In this document: positions 50,268 through 59,097 of the stretch, piece after piece | Numbering within the stretch: the stretch's first letter is position 1 | How the letters are laid out: the number at the start of each line of letters is the position of its first letter | Source: Acidovorax sp. 107 | GTDB lineage: Bacteria; Pseudomonadota; Gammaproteobacteria; Burkholderiales; Burkholderiaceae_C | Reading direction: 5' to 3' | Assembly: GCF_003058055.1 (NCBI RefSeq) | Contig: NZ_QBTZ01000001.1 | Span: forward strand, 2,110,501-2,174,500 | Length of the DNA stretch: 64,000 nucleotides | Notes under the pieces: model-generated | The model's input: the letters and a program-made list of their open reading frames with translations, nothing else | Database searches by the model: none | What the model was told of the DNA's origin: nothing | Program-made: the position numbers and the translations under genes

Positions 50268-50855
50268 TCAGGCGACTGCAGACGATGCGTGTGTCGAGGC
50301 TGCGGGGCGTTGCGGCACGGTGGCGTGGTCGCCTTCCAGCGACTGCAGCAGCGCCCAGCCCAGTGGCCATTCGCCGTGGCCAGACTCGATGTTGATGTGC
50401 CCTGCGTTTTGCATGCGCACGAACTCGCTGCCCCAGGCCCGCGCATAGGCGCCAGCCAGACGGATGGGGCAAAACGGGTCGTTGCTGCTGGCCACCACGA
50501 TACTGCGGTAAGGCAGTGCGGCATAGGGCACGGGCGCAAAGTCGCTCAGGATGGCCCGGCGCTCGGGGTCAGCCGGGGCCACCAGCAGCGCGCCGCAGAC
50601 CTTGGCCGCAGCCTCAGGGCCCATGTGGGTGGTGGCAATGCAGCCCAGACTGTGCGCCACGACCACCACGGGGTGCGGCGCTGCCAGCACCGTCTTTTCC
50701 AGCTGGCTCACCCATGCGGACCGGGTGGGCGTGATCCAGTCGTCCTGCACCACACGGCGCGCGTTCGGCAGGCGCTCGGCCCACAGGCTCTGCCAGTGGC
50801 CGGGGCCGGAGTCGCGCCAGCCGGGAACGATGATGATGGAGGTGGTGGTGGTCAC
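50268..50855 (-). CDS. Small serine hydrolase, RBBP9/YdeN alpha/beta-fold family
   Basis: The 195-residue protein carries the nucleophile motif AHSLGC (S in GxSxG form), an aspartate in SSNDPFCP, and a histidine in NAGHINIES, a full triad. VPGWRDSGPGHWQSLW is the family's opening. The natural substrate is unknown. The last 20 residues are a serine/alanine tail. A 39-base element upstream is shared with sbp, so it may act during sulfur limitation, for instance on a sulfur ester or amide; that is only inference from the promoter. Confidence 0.88.
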   Translation of the reverse strand: MTTTTSIIIVPGWRDSGPGHWQSLWAERLPNARRVVQDDWITPTRSAWVSQLEKTVLAAPHPVVVVAHSLGCIATTHMGPEAAAKVCGALLVAPADPERRAILSDFAPVPYAALPYRSIVVASSNDPFCPIRLAGAYARAWGSEFVRMQNAGHINIESGHGEWPLGWALLQSLEGDHATVPQRPAASTHASSAVA

Positions 50856-50879
50856 AGCTTTGGCATTCTGCGAGCCACG

Positions 50880-50918
50880 CTTTAAAACCCAAACGACTTA
50901 ATTCTTGTTATTTAATCG
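50880..50918 (-). promoter_or_regulatory. 39-bp AT-rich upstream element of the hydrolase gene, copy of sbp element
   Basis: The site runs from CTTTAAAACCC to TATTTAATCG, 25 bases upstream of the hydrolase ATG. It matches 50084-50122 with six mismatches and no gap. The extent and orientation are too good for chance in 65% GC DNA; a shared transcription factor is the simplest reading. Confidence 0.6.
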
Positions 50919-51048
50919 CCAAATCATCTAAAAACAGCGAATTTCCGTGGCCCGTGAACGCGTCAGCTGATTTTTTACGCGGGCTTAACCCCATTCCACC
51001 GCCCCGTTCGTTTCACCCAGCACCCCTCACTTTTTTGATGGAGCTGCC

Positions 51049-51957
51049 ATGAAACCCGGTTCACTCGCCCTCCCTGCCCTGACGGCATACGCCTCCCTGG
51101 CCGCCCTGATGGCGCTGACCAGCCCTCCCGCCCAGGCCATTGGCCGCCTGGCCGATGTCACCATCGTGGACCGCGATACCGGCGCCACGCTACCGGTGCA
51201 CTACGCCCGGGGCGAATACTGGGTGGCCGGGCGGCCCGGTGCGCGCTATGCCATCACCGTGCGCAACCGGCTGGGCGAGCGGGTGTTGGCCGTGCCCTCG
51301 GTGGACGGCGTCAATGTGCTCAGCGGCGAAACCGCTGGGTGGGGACAGGGCGGGTACGTCTTCTCTCCCCACGAGCGCTACCAGATCACCGGCTGGCGCA
51401 AGAGCAACAGCGAGGTCGCGGCCTTCGAGTTCTCCCACATCGCCAACTCGTATGCCGCCCGCACGGGCCGCCCGGCCCACGTGGGAGTGATTGGCGTGGC
51501 GCTGTTCCGCGAACAGCCACCGGTGCCCCAACCGGCCCCGGCATTCACCCCCGAGCCCTACAGCCAGCGCCGCGACAACGGCCTGGGCCTCGGGCGCCTG
51601 CGGGAAGAACCCGCGTCGCCCGCAGCCGCTGGGGCTGCCGGTGCGCCTGCTGCCCCAGTTCCGTCGGCCGAGGCCGAATCCTCTGCCCGCTCGCAATCTG
51701 CCGACAGTGTGGCCAAGGCCGCCCCCATGCCGTCGGCCAAGCTGGGCACGGCGCACGGCCAGCGCGAGACCTCGGTTGTCTCGCACACCACCTTCAACCG
51801 GCTGCAGGACCGCCCCAACGAAATCATCAGCATCCGCTACGACAGCCGCGACAACCTGGTTGCTGCCGGCGTGATCCGTGAGCCCGTTGCCCCACCGCAG
51901 GCGCCCCGCGCGTTTCCGCAATCAGACACCCCATCGTACGTGCCTGACCCTCGATAA
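51049..51957 (+). CDS. Secreted hypothetical protein, first gene of a sigma-factor cluster
   Basis: The 302-residue protein has a signal peptide (residues 1-31, ending PAQA). A compact domain to about residue 165 contains LADVTIVDRDTGATLPVHYARGEYWVAGRPG and ISG-like strands (YQITGWRKSNSEVAAFEFS). A proline/alanine-rich stretch follows, then TTFNRLQDRPNEIISIRYDSRDNLVAAGVI. I know such proteins beside ECF sigma genes in Burkholderiales, with no assigned function. ATG 51049 follows GGAGCTGCC. It may be an envelope component in the cluster's regulatory circuit. Confidence 0.72.
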   Translation: MKPGSLALPALTAYASLAALMALTSPPAQAIGRLADVTIVDRDTGATLPVHYARGEYWVAGRPGARYAITVRNRLGERVLAVPSVDGVNVLSGETAGWGQGGYVFSPHERYQITGWRKSNSEVAAFEFSHIANSYAARTGRPAHVGVIGVALFREQPPVPQPAPAFTPEPYSQRRDNGLGLGRLREEPASPAAAGAAGAPAAPVPSAEAESSARSQSADSVAKAAPMPSAKLGTAHGQRETSVVSHTTFNRLQDRPNEIISIRYDSRDNLVAAGVIREPVAPPQAPRAFPQSDTPSYVPDPR

Positions 51958-51995
51958 GCTTGGAAGACGCCCCCGTTTGCCCGGGTATGCGCTGG

Positions 51996-52610
51996 ATGAG
52001 GGCCTCGCATAATGCCCGGGTGCCCACCGCCCCGCCCTCTGACGAAGCCAGCGACACCGACGAGACGCTGATGCTGCGCTACGCCGGTGGCGACATGGCC
52101 GCTTTTGACCGGCTCTACGCCCGGCACGAGCTGGCCGTCTGGCGGTTTGTGTTTCGCAGCGTCAAGGTGCAGGCCGTGGCCGACGACCTGCTGCAGGACG
52201 TGTGGTTTGCCGTGGCGCGCAATGCCAGCCGCTACGAGGTGAAAGCCAAGTTCCGCACCTGGCTGTTCACGCTGGCACACCACCGGCTGGTGGACCACCT
52301 GCGAACCGCCAAGCACCACACCAGCCTGGATGCGAGCGACGACGATGCGCGCACGCTGGCCGACACGCTGGTGGCTGATTCGGGCTTTGGGCCCGTGCGG
52401 CAACTGCAGTCGCGCGAGCAGGCGGCTGCGCTGATTGCGGCGGTAGAGCAGTTGCCGCTGGAGCAGCGCGAGGCCTTTTTGCTGCAGGCCGAAGGCGACC
52501 TGAGCGTGCAGGAGATTGCCGAGGCCACCGGCGTGAATTTTGAAACCGCCAAGAGCCGCCTGCGCTACGCACGGGCCAGTCTGCGCCAGCACCTCAAGGA
52601 GTTTGCATGA
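51996..52610 (+). CDS. ECF-type RNA polymerase sigma factor
   Basis: The protein, about 204 residues, has sigma region 2 (MAAFDRLYARHELAVWRFVFRSVK, then DDLLQDVWFAVARNASRYE) and region 4 (LPLEQREAFLLQAEGDLSVQEIAEATGVNFETAKSRLRYARASL). It directs RNA polymerase to a small regulon, usually controlled by a membrane anti-sigma partner. The start is uncertain between ATG 51987, ATG 51996 and GTG 52020. It overlaps the next gene by four bases (ATGA), the classical sigma/anti-sigma arrangement. The signal is unknown. Confidence 0.88.
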   Translation: MRASHNARVPTAPPSDEASDTDETLMLRYAGGDMAAFDRLYARHELAVWRFVFRSVKVQAVADDLLQDVWFAVARNASRYEVKAKFRTWLFTLAHHRLVDHLRTAKHHTSLDASDDDARTLADTLVADSGFGPVRQLQSREQAAALIAAVEQLPLEQREAFLLQAEGDLSVQEIAEATGVNFETAKSRLRYARASLRQHLKEFA

Positions 52611-53677
52611 CCCGGCAGGACGACGAACTGGTCCGGCGCTACCACGAAGCCAGCGAGCAGGAAGGCGCCCGCCCCGGCGCGCATGTGCGCGAGGCCGTGC
52701 GTGCGCACGCCCAGATGATCGCCAAGGCTGCGGCATCGGCATCAGCAGGCCCCGTGTCAGCCCCTGCCGCCAACCAGGCCCGCTGGAAGATTTCGGCCCT
52801 GGCCACGGTGGCCGTGGTGGGGCTGACCGGCTGGCTGATGCTGCAATTTGAACGCGGCACGCCAGAAGAGCGAGACACCGCTTTCAGCCACCGCCGGGCC
52901 GAGGCACCGGCAGCCCCAGCGCCAGCGGCCCCGCCAACGCCGCAGCCACCGGCTGAGCCCTCACCAGCCACTCCGCGCGCGCCCGATAGCGCGCAGAACA
53001 ATGCGCGGAACAGCACCGGCCCATCGGCCGACGCCTTGCCCTCCAAGCCCTCCACGGTAGCCGCCCCCGCGCCTGTGCAGATACCGGCAGCCCAACAGCC
53101 TGCGGCCAAGGCGCCCCCCGCATCGCCCTCGGCCACTGAGCAGGAAGCCCTGTCAGCGCCCCGCGCAGCAGGCGCCCTCTCCGGCTTCCCAGCATCGCCC
53201 CCCGCGCCCTCAACGGCCGCAGCCCCCCGTGCCGAATCCGGTGCTGAAAGGCGCGAGCGCGCAGCTGCCTCCGCAGCACCTGCTCTCCAGGAGGCCGCTC
53301 CGGCTGCCGCACCAGCCGCCCGCAGCGCTATGGCTGACTCTGCAGCGCGCGACCACCACGCGGCTGCCGCAGCCCCTGCCATGCAAAAGAATCTGGGTGC
53401 AGCCTTGCCCAGCACCGTCTGGGAGGCCGCGCGCACGGGCCAGACCCAACAGGTCGAAGCGCTCGTGCAACAGGGCACACCGGTGGATGCCCGCGACCCC
53501 GAAGGAAAAACCGCCCTGATGCTGGCCGCCATGAACGGCCACACCGCTACCGTGCAGCGGCTGCTGGCCCTGCGCGCCAACCCGGCGCTGGTGGACAGTG
53601 ATGGTCTGACTGCGGCGCAGCTGGCGGCCCAGCGGGGGCACACGCGCCTGGTGGAGCTGCTGGAAGCGGCGCGCTGA
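52607..53677 (+). CDS. Probable anti-sigma membrane protein fused to ankyrin repeats
   Basis: The 356-residue protein has a 60-residue cytoplasmic head with DDELVRRYHEASEQEGARPG, like short anti-sigma domains, then one membrane span at residues 62-80. An alanine/proline-rich linker runs to about 265. The C-terminus (about 272-356) carries ankyrin repeats, seen in GKTALMLAAMNGHTATVQRLLALRANP and DGLTAAQLAAQRGHTRLVELL. The ankyrin part would lie in the periplasm. It starts inside the sigma gene. Membrane-anchored ankyrins linked to a sigma factor are unusual; anti-sigma function is inferred. Confidence 0.7.
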   Translation: MTRQDDELVRRYHEASEQEGARPGAHVREAVRAHAQMIAKAAASASAGPVSAPAANQARWKISALATVAVVGLTGWLMLQFERGTPEERDTAFSHRRAEAPAAPAPAAPPTPQPPAEPSPATPRAPDSAQNNARNSTGPSADALPSKPSTVAAPAPVQIPAAQQPAAKAPPASPSATEQEALSAPRAAGALSGFPASPPAPSTAAAPRAESGAERRERAAASAAPALQEAAPAAAPAARSAMADSAARDHHAAAAAPAMQKNLGAALPSTVWEAARTGQTQQVEALVQQGTPVDARDPEGKTALMLAAMNGHTATVQRLLALRANPALVDSDGLTAAQLAAQRGHTRLVELLEAAR

Positions 53678-53778
53678 AAATCGCACCGCCAGGCCACACA
53701 GGGGCTGCGCCACGTACGCATGGGGCGAGCGTGACGGCCCCGTCGTGGCAGCGGCGGATCAGCCGCTCGCCAGAATCA

Positions 53779-54648
53779 TCAGAACCGCACCGCCTCAAAC
53801 GCCGGGTGCAGTGCGTCGATCCAATGGTCTAGCTCGTCCTGGGTCACATGCAGATGGTCCATGCCGGCCCGGCCGTGCTGCAACCATTCCCGGGTGGGCG
53901 GCAGGTTGTCGTGCTGGTTGACCAGGAACTCGGCCAGCAGGCCCAGCGCCACCAGGTGGCGCACGGTGGAATCAAACCGCTCGTCATTCAGGCACGCAAA
54001 GTCGTGGTGCAGCCAGATGGCCTGCGCCACGTCGCCCGGCAAATGCCAGGTGCGCGCCACGATGGCACCCATCACCGCGTGGTCAGTGCGGTGGCTGGCG
54101 TTCTCGGTCTGGGTGAAGGTGCGGTCCTTGCGCGCCAGGGCCTCGGTCACGGTGCCTGCATAGCCCCGCACGGCCTTCACCAGCACCGGCATGCCCACAT
54201 GGCAGAACAGCCCGAAGCTGTAGCCCAGGCCCGGGTCCAGGCTGTAGAGCTGGTGGCCGATGTGCTCGCACGCGATGGCGCGGCGCTGCGAGCTTTCCCA
54301 GAAATGCTCCAGCAACGGCGAGCGCACCTGCAGCGCGTTGCGCGTGATGAAGGCCGACAGCAGCTCCACCGCCGGTTGCAGCCCCAGCACCGTCAGCGCC
54401 ATGCCCACGGTCTGCACCGGCTGGGCCAGTCCGTACAGCGGGCTGTTGGCCAGCCGCATCACGGCGGCGGCCAGGGCCACGTCGGAAGATGCCAGCTGCT
54501 CCAGCGCGGTCGAGTCCAGCTCGGGCGCCGCCACGATCTCCTGCAGGCGCAGCAGCGATTCGGGGCACGGCGGGATCACGATGGCACGCACGGCAGGGTG
54601 CACGCGGGCTTGCCGGATGTCTTGGTCGATGGGGTGTGGAGCGGTCAC
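53779..54648 (-). CDS. HDOD-domain signalling protein
   Basis: The 289-residue protein is one HDOD domain, an HD-like fold that lacks phosphodiesterase activity and serves in signalling or regulation. Features include IPPCPESLLRLQEIVAAPELDSTALEQLASSDVALAAAVMRLANSP and, later, HAVMGAIVARTWHLPGDVAQAIWLHHD. The start is taken at GTG 54648, which follows GGGGACTTTTT; the frame continues upstream to GTG 54744 without protein-like features. It is a stand-alone gene, unlinked to obvious partners. Role unknown. Confidence 0.82.
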   Translation of the reverse strand: MTAPHPIDQDIRQARVHPAVRAIVIPPCPESLLRLQEIVAAPELDSTALEQLASSDVALAAAVMRLANSPLYGLAQPVQTVGMALTVLGLQPAVELLSAFITRNALQVRSPLLEHFWESSQRRAIACEHIGHQLYSLDPGLGYSFGLFCHVGMPVLVKAVRGYAGTVTEALARKDRTFTQTENASHRTDHAVMGAIVARTWHLPGDVAQAIWLHHDFACLNDERFDSTVRHLVALGLLAEFLVNQHDNLPPTREWLQHGRAGMDHLHVTQDELDHWIDALHPAFEAVRF

Positions 54649-54786
54649 AAAAAGTCCCCGGGCCGCCGCGTGTGCCGACCACACGGACGGGCGCAGCCCG
54701 CACAGTTGCAATTCGTTGCATTGTGGCGCTAAAAAGCGTGCCACCCACCGAACCCGTGCACCCGCGCCGTATTTGCGCTTGGCAAC

Positions 54787-55734
54787 TCAGATGTTCGCGC
54801 CGTCGAGCCCCTGCATGGCCTGCCGCGTGCTCAGGCTGCTGCGGCCGGGCATGGCCTCACCCAGGTAGTCCAGAAACCGCCGCACGGCGGGCGAAAGCCC
54901 CCGGCGCGAGGGGAACACGGCGTGCACGATGGCGGGCGCGGGCGCCCAGTCGGGCAATACACGCACCAGCTTGCGCTCGCGCATTTCTTCCTGGCACATG
55001 TAGTCGGGCATCCAACACACGCCTGTGCCCGCCACGGCGGCGTACTTGAGCGTGAGCAGGTCGTCCGCCACGTAACGCGGGGTGTGCTGCACCATTTGGT
55101 GCACGCCGCCGGGGCCGATCAGGTTCCAGGTGGACCGGCCATCGGGGGCCGACATGGCAATGCTGTCGAGCTTGGCCAGGTCGTCCAGCGTCTGGGGCGT
55201 GCCCTGCCGGATCAGCAGCTCGGGGCTGGCCACCAGGATCTGTGTGGTGTGGTCCAAGCGCTTGACGACCATGCTGCCGCTGTCATCCACCGAGGGGCGC
55301 ACGCGCAGCGCCACGTCAATGCCCTCTTCCACCAGATTCACCGCGCGGTTGCTCACCAGCATGTCGATGCGCACCTCGGGGTACTGAGCCAGAAACCGGG
55401 GCATCAGCTCGGCCACCACGGTCTGCGCCAGCGTCACGGGGCAGCTCACGCGGATGGTGCCGCGCGGTGTGGTCTGCACCTGGGCCACCGTGTCGGCCGC
55501 GGCCTGGGCCGACTCGCGCATGGCCTGGCAGTGGCGCAAATAGGCTTCGCCCACTTCGGTCAGCGAGAGCTTGCGGGTGGTGCGTTGCAGCAGGCGCACG
55601 CCCAGCTGCGTCTCCAGGTCAGACACCCGGCGCGACAGGCGCGACTTGGGGATGCCGAGGGCGCGGCCCGCAGCGGCAAAGCCACCGCGCTCCACCACTT
55701 CGGCGAAATACAGCATGTCGTTGAGGTCTTGCAT
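54787..55734 (-). CDS. LysR-family regulator, probable azoR regulator
   Basis: The 315-residue protein has the LysR helix-turn-helix (MLYFAEVVERGGFAAAGRALGIPKSRLSRRVSDLE) and the effector domain (TIRVSCPVTLAQTVVAELMPRFLAQYPEVR). It belongs to the large group that often faces an oxidoreductase or quinone reductase gene. Here it is divergent from azoR across 146 bases holding overlapping palindromes. By analogy it senses a quinone or aromatic electrophile; the effector is unproven. Confidence 0.9.
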   Translation of the reverse strand: MQDLNDMLYFAEVVERGGFAAAGRALGIPKSRLSRRVSDLETQLGVRLLQRTTRKLSLTEVGEAYLRHCQAMRESAQAAADTVAQVQTTPRGTIRVSCPVTLAQTVVAELMPRFLAQYPEVRIDMLVSNRAVNLVEEGIDVALRVRPSVDDSGSMVVKRLDHTTQILVASPELLIRQGTPQTLDDLAKLDSIAMSAPDGRSTWNLIGPGGVHQMVQHTPRYVADDLLTLKYAAVAGTGVCWMPDYMCQEEMRERKLVRVLPDWAPAPAIVHAVFPSRRGLSPAVRRFLDYLGEAMPGRSSLSTRQAMQGLDGANI

Positions 55735-55758
55735 GGCCGGGTCCGTAACACTTCAATC

Positions 55759-55782
55759 GTTCTATGGATAGAACAATCTATC
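55759..55782. promoter_or_regulatory. Overlapping palindromes in the LysR / azoR promoter
   Basis: GTTCTAT-GG-ATAGAAC (55759-55774) and GATAGA-ACAA-TCTATC (55767-55782) are both perfect and share ATAGA. Overlapping sites allow a LysR tetramer to shift when the effector binds. Position between the divergent genes fits; binding is inferred. Confidence 0.6.
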
Positions 55783-55880
55783 GCAAGTTCACTACCTTAT
55801 CAACAAATTGATCCATCCCCACAATTCATCCCATGGCCACACGCTGTGGCTCCGATCCACAGAACCCAAGGAGTTCCCTC

Positions 55881-56525
55881 ATGCAACTGCTTCACATCGA
55901 CTCTGCCATCACTGGCGATCAATCCGTGTCCCGCCAACTGACTGCCCGCACCGTGGCTGCATGGCAAGCCGCCCACCCCGGCACCACCGTGCAATACCTG
56001 GACCTGGCACAGCAGGCCCCTTCGCACCTGTCGGCCCAGTCGCTGGGTTTCCGCACCGGCCAGGCCGCTGCGACCGAGGTGGAACGCAATGAAAACGCCC
56101 TGTCCGAAGCGCTGGTGAGCCAGTTCCTGGCCTCCGACGTGATCGTGATCGGCGCGCCGCTGTACAACTTCTCCATCCCCAGCCAGCTCAAGGCCTGGAT
56201 TGACCGCCTGGCGCAAGCGGGCCGCACCTTCAAGTACACCGACAAGGGCCCCGTGGGCCTGGCTGGCGGCAAGACGGTGATCGTGGCCTCCACCCGTGGC
56301 GGCGTGTACTCCACCAGCGAAGGTGGCCAGGCCATGGAGCACCAGGAGAGCTATCTGAAGGTGGTGTTCGGCTTCTTCGGCATCACCGATGTGCGTTTTG
56401 TGCGCGCCGAAGGTGTGGCCATGGGCCCCGACGCCAAGGCCACCGCCCTGGCTTCGGCCGACGTGGAGATCACCACCCAGACCAGCGTCGCCGCCAACCA
56501 GGCCCGCGTGTCGCAGGCAGCGTAA
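55881..56525 (+). CDS. azoR: FMN-dependent NADH-azoreductase
   Basis: The 214-residue flavodoxin-like enzyme reduces azo dyes and quinones by two-electron transfer from NADH. Family marks are [54 protein letters not shown] with the FMN-binding loop, and [12 protein letters not shown]. The physiological role is more likely quinone or electrophile detoxification. ATG 55881 follows AAGGAG. The divergent LysR gene is the likely regulator. A terminator closes the gene. Confidence 0.94.
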   Translation: MQLLHIDSAITGDQSVSRQLTARTVAAWQAAHPGTTVQYLDLAQQAPSHLSAQSLGFRTGQAAATEVERNENALSEALVSQFLASDVIVIGAPLYNFSIPSQLKAWIDRLAQAGRTFKYTDKGPVGLAGGKTVIVASTRGGVYSTSEGGQAMEHQESYLKVVFGFFGITDVRFVRAEGVAMGPDAKATALASADVEITTQTSVAANQARVSQAA

Positions 56526-56577
56526 GCGGTTCACGGACGACGGCGCCCAGGGCTCAACAAGCCCTGCAAGCTCCCAA

Positions 56578-56601
56578 GAACCCGGATCTGTGCCGGGTTT
56601 T
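56578..56601 (+). terminator. Intrinsic terminator after azoR
   Basis: AACCCGG and CCGGGTTTT form a perfect stem with a 7-base loop, ending in T. Confidence 0.82.
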
Positions 56602-56624
56602 CGCATTTATCAAGGCAAAACGGC

Positions 56625-56675
56625 TGGATGCGCTAGTGGAATATGCCTGAGCAGCTATCATTTTTGATATGCCGC
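56625..56675. repeat. Interspersed ATAGC / AGCGCT double-stem repeat, copy at 56.6 kb
   Basis: GATGCGCTAGTGGAATATGC is followed by GCAGCTATCA and TTTTGATATGC. It is a variant of the copy at 17951 (GCGCTAGTGGAACATGCGC). It lies in the convergent gap after azoR. Confidence 0.65.
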
Positions 56676-56693
56676 GCGCAAGCATTGCCGCAG

Positions 56694-59000
56694 TCACTGC
56701 GCCGCGGATGGCGCCTGCCGCTGCAACCATTGCTCGGCGAGCTGCCGGGGCGGCAGAGCCGGGGCAAACAGCCAGCCCTGAAAGCGCTCGCAGCCCATGC
56801 GGATCAAAAACTGCAGCTGTTCCTCGGTCTCCACCCCCTCGGCCACCACCTCCAGCCCCAGCGTGCGGGCCAGGGCATTGACGGTGGCGCAGATCTCGCG
56901 GTCGTTCACGTCCACCACGATGTCACGCACAAACACCTTGTCAATCTTCAGCTCGCTCACCGGCAGGCGCTTGAGCTTGATGAGCGATGAGTGGCCAGTG
57001 CCAAAGTCGTCGATCGACAGCGCGAAACCCGCGTTCTTCAGGTCGAGCGCAATGGCGTACAGCGACTCATCCAGCAACTGCGACTCGGTGATCTCCAGCA
57101 CCAGCCCGGCGGGCGCCACCCCCGCGCGCTGGGTCACGTCCAGCAGGGTCTGGGTGAAGCCCGGCTCGCGCAACTGGATGGTGGAGACGTTGACCGACAC
57201 CACCGGCACCTGCCAGCCCTCGGCGCGCCACCGGGCCATCTGGCGGCACGCGGTCTCGAACACCCACAGGCCAATCGGCACGATGAGCCCGCTCTCCTCG
57301 GCCAGCGGGATGAACTCGTCGGGCGGCACCGGCTTGCCATCCACCGACCAGCGCAGCAGCGCCTCGGCCCCCACCGTCTGGCGCTGCTGGTTGAGCTGGG
57401 GCTGGTACACCAGCGTGAACTCGCCGCCCTGCAGCGCACCGTGCAGGCGGCGGCGCAGCTCCAGCCGGCCGCGCGTGATCTGCGTGAACTCCTCGATGTA
57501 GAACCGGTACGAGCCCCGCCCCACGTTCTTGGTGGCATGCAGCGCCGAATGTGCGTGGCGCACCAGCTCCACGCTGTTCGCGGAGTCGTCCGGGTACAGG
57601 CTGATGCCCAGGCTGGCGCCCATGTACTGCGCGCCCACCTCCGACAGGTCCCAGGGCTGCGCCAGGCCCTCCAACAGCGAGGCCGCCAGCTGTGCCAGTT
57701 CGGTGCGCGAAGCGGGGCGCAGCAGCATCACGGTGAACTGGTCATTGGCCAGCCGCGACACCAGGCCCTGCCCCGCCAGCAGCTGGGTGATGCGCTGGGC
57801 CACCTCGCTCAGCAACGCATCGCCCACGCGATGGCCATAGGTTTCATTCACGCTCTTGAAGTGGTCCAGGTCGATCAGCAACAGCGCCACGCGGCGGTTG
57901 GCGGCCTGGGTGTCGCGCGCAGCCTCGGCCACGGCGCGCTCCAGCGCGTCTTCAAAGTAGCGGCGATTGGGCAGACCGGTGAGTGCGTCAAAGTGGGCCA
58001 CGCGGTACAGCAGCTCCTCGTTGCGTAGCACAGCGGCCTCGGCCGTGCGCAGGCGGTTGAGCAGGCTCACCACGATCGTCTGGCGCAGTGCGGCCAGCAG
58101 CAGCACCAGCAGGCAGCACGCCAGGATCAGCGCCTGCATGCCCGCGCGCCCGTCGGGGGCCACAAACAGCAGCACCAGGGTGATGGCGGCCAGCGTCATG
58201 GACAGCAGCGGCACATAGTTCATCGCCCGGTCGCACTGGCGGCGGTAGGCGGCGTCTGCCGACACTTCGAAACGCATCCAGCGCGAGCCCCATCCCAGCA
58301 CCAACGCCGACACACTGAAGCTGGCGTTGAACCAGATGCCCGGTTGCACCGTGCCGCTGATGACCATGAGATTCCACTGCATCCAGCTCAGCCCATAGCC
58401 CAGCAAGCCCAGCAGCACCAGCACGTGAGAGCGCTCGATGCGCACCCCCACCGTGGGAATGGCCAGCGCCGTGACCCCGGCTGCCGCGAGAAATCCGGCC
58501 GGGTACAGCACCAGCACCGTGCCCACGGCCAGCGAGTCCACCTCGCCCGAGGGCAGATAGATCACCAGCGTGAACGCCAGCAGCGCCAGCACCGTGCCGC
58601 CAAAGTCCAGTGCTGCCGGGTAGGCGCGGTCGCGCGAGAGGCGCGCAAACGTGGCGCGGATGACGCTGGCAGCCCATAGCGGCCCACCGGCCAGAAACAG
58701 CAGATCGGCAGGCGCTGGGAACGGGTTCCAGCCCAGCGCCACCTGCACGTTCCACACCATCTGCCCCAAGGCCACCAGCACGGCAAAGGCCAGCAGCCCG
58801 GTGTGCAACGCGCGGTCGGTAGGGGGCGCTCGCCGCCAGCCGCCCCAGGCCCAGAAGGCGGAGAGCCCAAACCCCAGCGTCCAGGACGCGTTGTCCAGAA
58901 ACAGCCGCACGCCAGGTTCCGGCACCCACAGCGAGGCAACGAACAACAGCGTGGTCGCACTCAACCAGGCCGCTGAGAGGATTCGTTCCGCGAAGGGCAT
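56694..59000 (-). CDS. Membrane GGDEF-EAL protein with degenerate GGDEF motif
   Basis: The 768-residue protein has about nine hydrophobic spans in residues 1-300, resembling a MASE sensor. The GGDEF domain covers about 330-500, but its active site reads ANDQF at residues 418-422 instead of GGDEF, so cyclase activity is doubtful. The EAL signature is intact (E546 in GAEALLRW), and downstream motifs DFGTGHSSL and ELKIDKVFV are present. It is probably a cyclic-di-GMP phosphodiesterase with a regulatory GGDEF part. ATG 59000 is clear. Confidence 0.9.
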   Translation of the reverse strand: MPFAERILSAAWLSATTLLFVASLWVPEPGVRLFLDNASWTLGFGLSAFWAWGGWRRAPPTDRALHTGLLAFAVLVALGQMVWNVQVALGWNPFPAPADLLFLAGGPLWAASVIRATFARLSRDRAYPAALDFGGTVLALLAFTLVIYLPSGEVDSLAVGTVLVLYPAGFLAAAGVTALAIPTVGVRIERSHVLVLLGLLGYGLSWMQWNLMVISGTVQPGIWFNASFSVSALVLGWGSRWMRFEVSADAAYRRQCDRAMNYVPLLSMTLAAITLVLLFVAPDGRAGMQALILACCLLVLLLAALRQTIVVSLLNRLRTAEAAVLRNEELLYRVAHFDALTGLPNRRYFEDALERAVAEAARDTQAANRRVALLLIDLDHFKSVNETYGHRVGDALLSEVAQRITQLLAGQGLVSRLANDQFTVMLLRPASRTELAQLAASLLEGLAQPWDLSEVGAQYMGASLGISLYPDDSANSVELVRHAHSALHATKNVGRGSYRFYIEEFTQITRGRLELRRRLHGALQGGEFTLVYQPQLNQQRQTVGAEALLRWSVDGKPVPPDEFIPLAEESGLIVPIGLWVFETACRQMARWRAEGWQVPVVSVNVSTIQLREPGFTQTLLDVTQRAGVAPAGLVLEITESQLLDESLYAIALDLKNAGFALSIDDFGTGHSSLIKLKRLPVSELKIDKVFVRDIVVDVNDREICATVNALARTLGLEVVAEGVETEEQLQFLIRMGCERFQGWLFAPALPPRQLAEQWLQRQAPSAAQ

Positions 59001-59097
59001 GGTGGAGGGTTAGGTGTTACCGGACGTTACCCTCTCATTGTGTATCCAAGCGCGATACCGCAGGTTGCCCGGCGCAACGCAGCGGGAATGGGATCGG

